Assembly (NCBI GenBank): GCA_029262955.1
Contig: JAJCYL010000153.1
Location: 1 to 6,467, forward strand
Origin: Cytophagales bacterium
GTDB lineage: Bacteria > Bacteroidota > Bacteroidia > Cytophagales > Cyclobacteriaceae
Reading direction: 5' to 3'
DNA: 6,467 nt
Part shown: positions 5,910 to 6,467 of the stretch, in pieces
Position numbering within the stretch: the stretch's first letter is position 1
Layout: each line of letters starts with the position of its first letter
The notes under the pieces: generated by a model
What the model saw: only the letters and a program-made list of their open reading frames with translations
Database searches by the model: none
Told to the model about the DNA's origin: nothing
Translations under genes and position numbers: made by a program

Positions 5910-6467
5910 TTAATTATCAATCTGATCAACTACATCCTTGAGCGGTACTCTCTGACCGTCCTTGAATGGAACTATCCAGGCATCCTTTAGTCCCATTGCC
6001 CTAAGATGTTTCTTAAAAGCGTTGGCCTTCTGGTAGCTATCGAAACTCCCCAGAGCTATTTCCTGGATTCCGGCATCATTTACCTCTACTTTGACAAGGT
6101 TTTCCTGCGAATTATCAAATGACGAAAGATCCCGTTTTCTAAAACCTCCAATTTGCACTTTGAATGTCAGACCAGCTATATTTTGCGAGGTCTTCGCAAC
6201 CACCACCGGCTTTTCAACCTGCTTTGCTTTGTCCGCTTTTGCCTGCTGCAGCTGATTCTCTAGCTCCTCAACCTTGTTGTTAAGAGCTGTAACCTGCTGT
6301 TTGGCATCGATTGTTTCTTTCCTGGCTGAGCTAGCCTCCTTTTTTGATGAAGCCAATTCATCATTTAGGGCTTTCATCGCTAGAGGATTGGACTTCAGGG
6401 ATTTAGCTTGTTTGACAAGGGCCTTTTTTTCTTTCTTTGACATCTTGCCTCCATCTTGACTAGTGGC
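5910..6467 (-). CDS. Coiled-coil protein with C-terminal SPOR-like domain (5' end probably outside window)
   Basis: From the ATG at 6443 the protein has 177 residues: a very Lys-rich start (MSKKEKKALVKQAKSL), a coiled coil over about 25-78 with KVEELENQLQQAKADK, a short hinge, and a SPOR-like domain at about 91-165 containing GLTFKVQIGGF, IQEIALGSFDSYQKANAFKK and AMGLKDAWIVPFKDGQRVP. SPOR domains bind denuded septal peptidoglycan, so a periplasmic location is expected. The ATG-based product has no signal peptide. The frame stays open to the window edge, adding ATSQDGGK before that Met, which looks like the residues around a signal-peptide cleavage site. The true start is therefore probably upstream of the window. 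Against this, GGAGG lies four bases before the ATG at 6443, so a cytoplasmic start there cannot be excluded. It lies upstream of the porin gene on the same strand. Confidence 0.8.
   Translation of the reverse strand, partial: ATSQDGGKMSKKEKKALVKQAKSLKSNPLAMKALNDELASSKKEASSARKETIDAKQQVTALNNKVEELENQLQQAKADKAKQVEKPVVVAKTSQNIAGLTFKVQIGGFRKRDLSSFDNSQENLVKVEVNDAGIQEIALGSFDSYQKANAFKKHLRAMGLKDAWIVPFKDGQRVPLKDVVDQIDN

Noticed and set aside
6274..6459. + strand frame rich in Phe, Leu and Ala opposite the SPOR protein gene
   Set aside because: The apparent hydrophobic protein is the antisense reading of Lys- and Glu-rich coiled-coil codons.

Overview
The window looks like a stretch of chromosome from a member of the Bacteroidota, most likely the Cytophagales (class Cytophagia). 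The reasons are a lipoprotein-type TamA homologue (TamL) directly after tamB, a coiled-coil/SPOR protein of the kind seen in that group, start codons that mostly lack a clear Shine-Dalgarno sequence, and moderately AT-rich DNA. The genus cannot be read from the sequence. There are no rRNA or tRNA genes, CRISPR arrays, insertion sequences or phage genes.

Layout. On the + strand, positions 1-310 hold the C-terminal end of tamB, and 307-2589 hold tamL, whose GTG start overlaps the tamB stop by 4 bases. This is an outer-membrane assembly operon. A 110-base convergent gap with a repeated TGAGTTA heptamer follows. Everything after it reads on the - strand. In transcription order from the right these are: a 5'-truncated coiled-coil plus SPOR protein (5910-6467), an OprB-like outer-membrane porin (4538-5818), a small MscS-type mechanosensitive channel (3604-4434), a possible 26-residue hydrophobic peptide (3503-3583), an ECF-type sigma factor (2857-3441), and a 60-residue soluble protein (2700-2882) whose start lies inside the end of the sigma gene.

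Functionally the window is about the cell envelope: building the outer membrane (TamB/TamL), passing solutes through it (porin), relieving osmotic pressure at the inner membrane (MscS), and possibly contacting peptidoglycan (SPOR protein). The sigma factor and its overlapping small partner form a regulatory cassette of unknown target. No sequence evidence ties that cassette to the neighbouring envelope genes.

The best candidate for something undescribed is the sigma/60-residue pair. The small protein is translationally entangled with the sigma gene, has no membrane segment and no zinc-finger cysteines, and so does not look like a classical anti-sigma factor. Most of the rest is recognisable housekeeping or accessory envelope biology.
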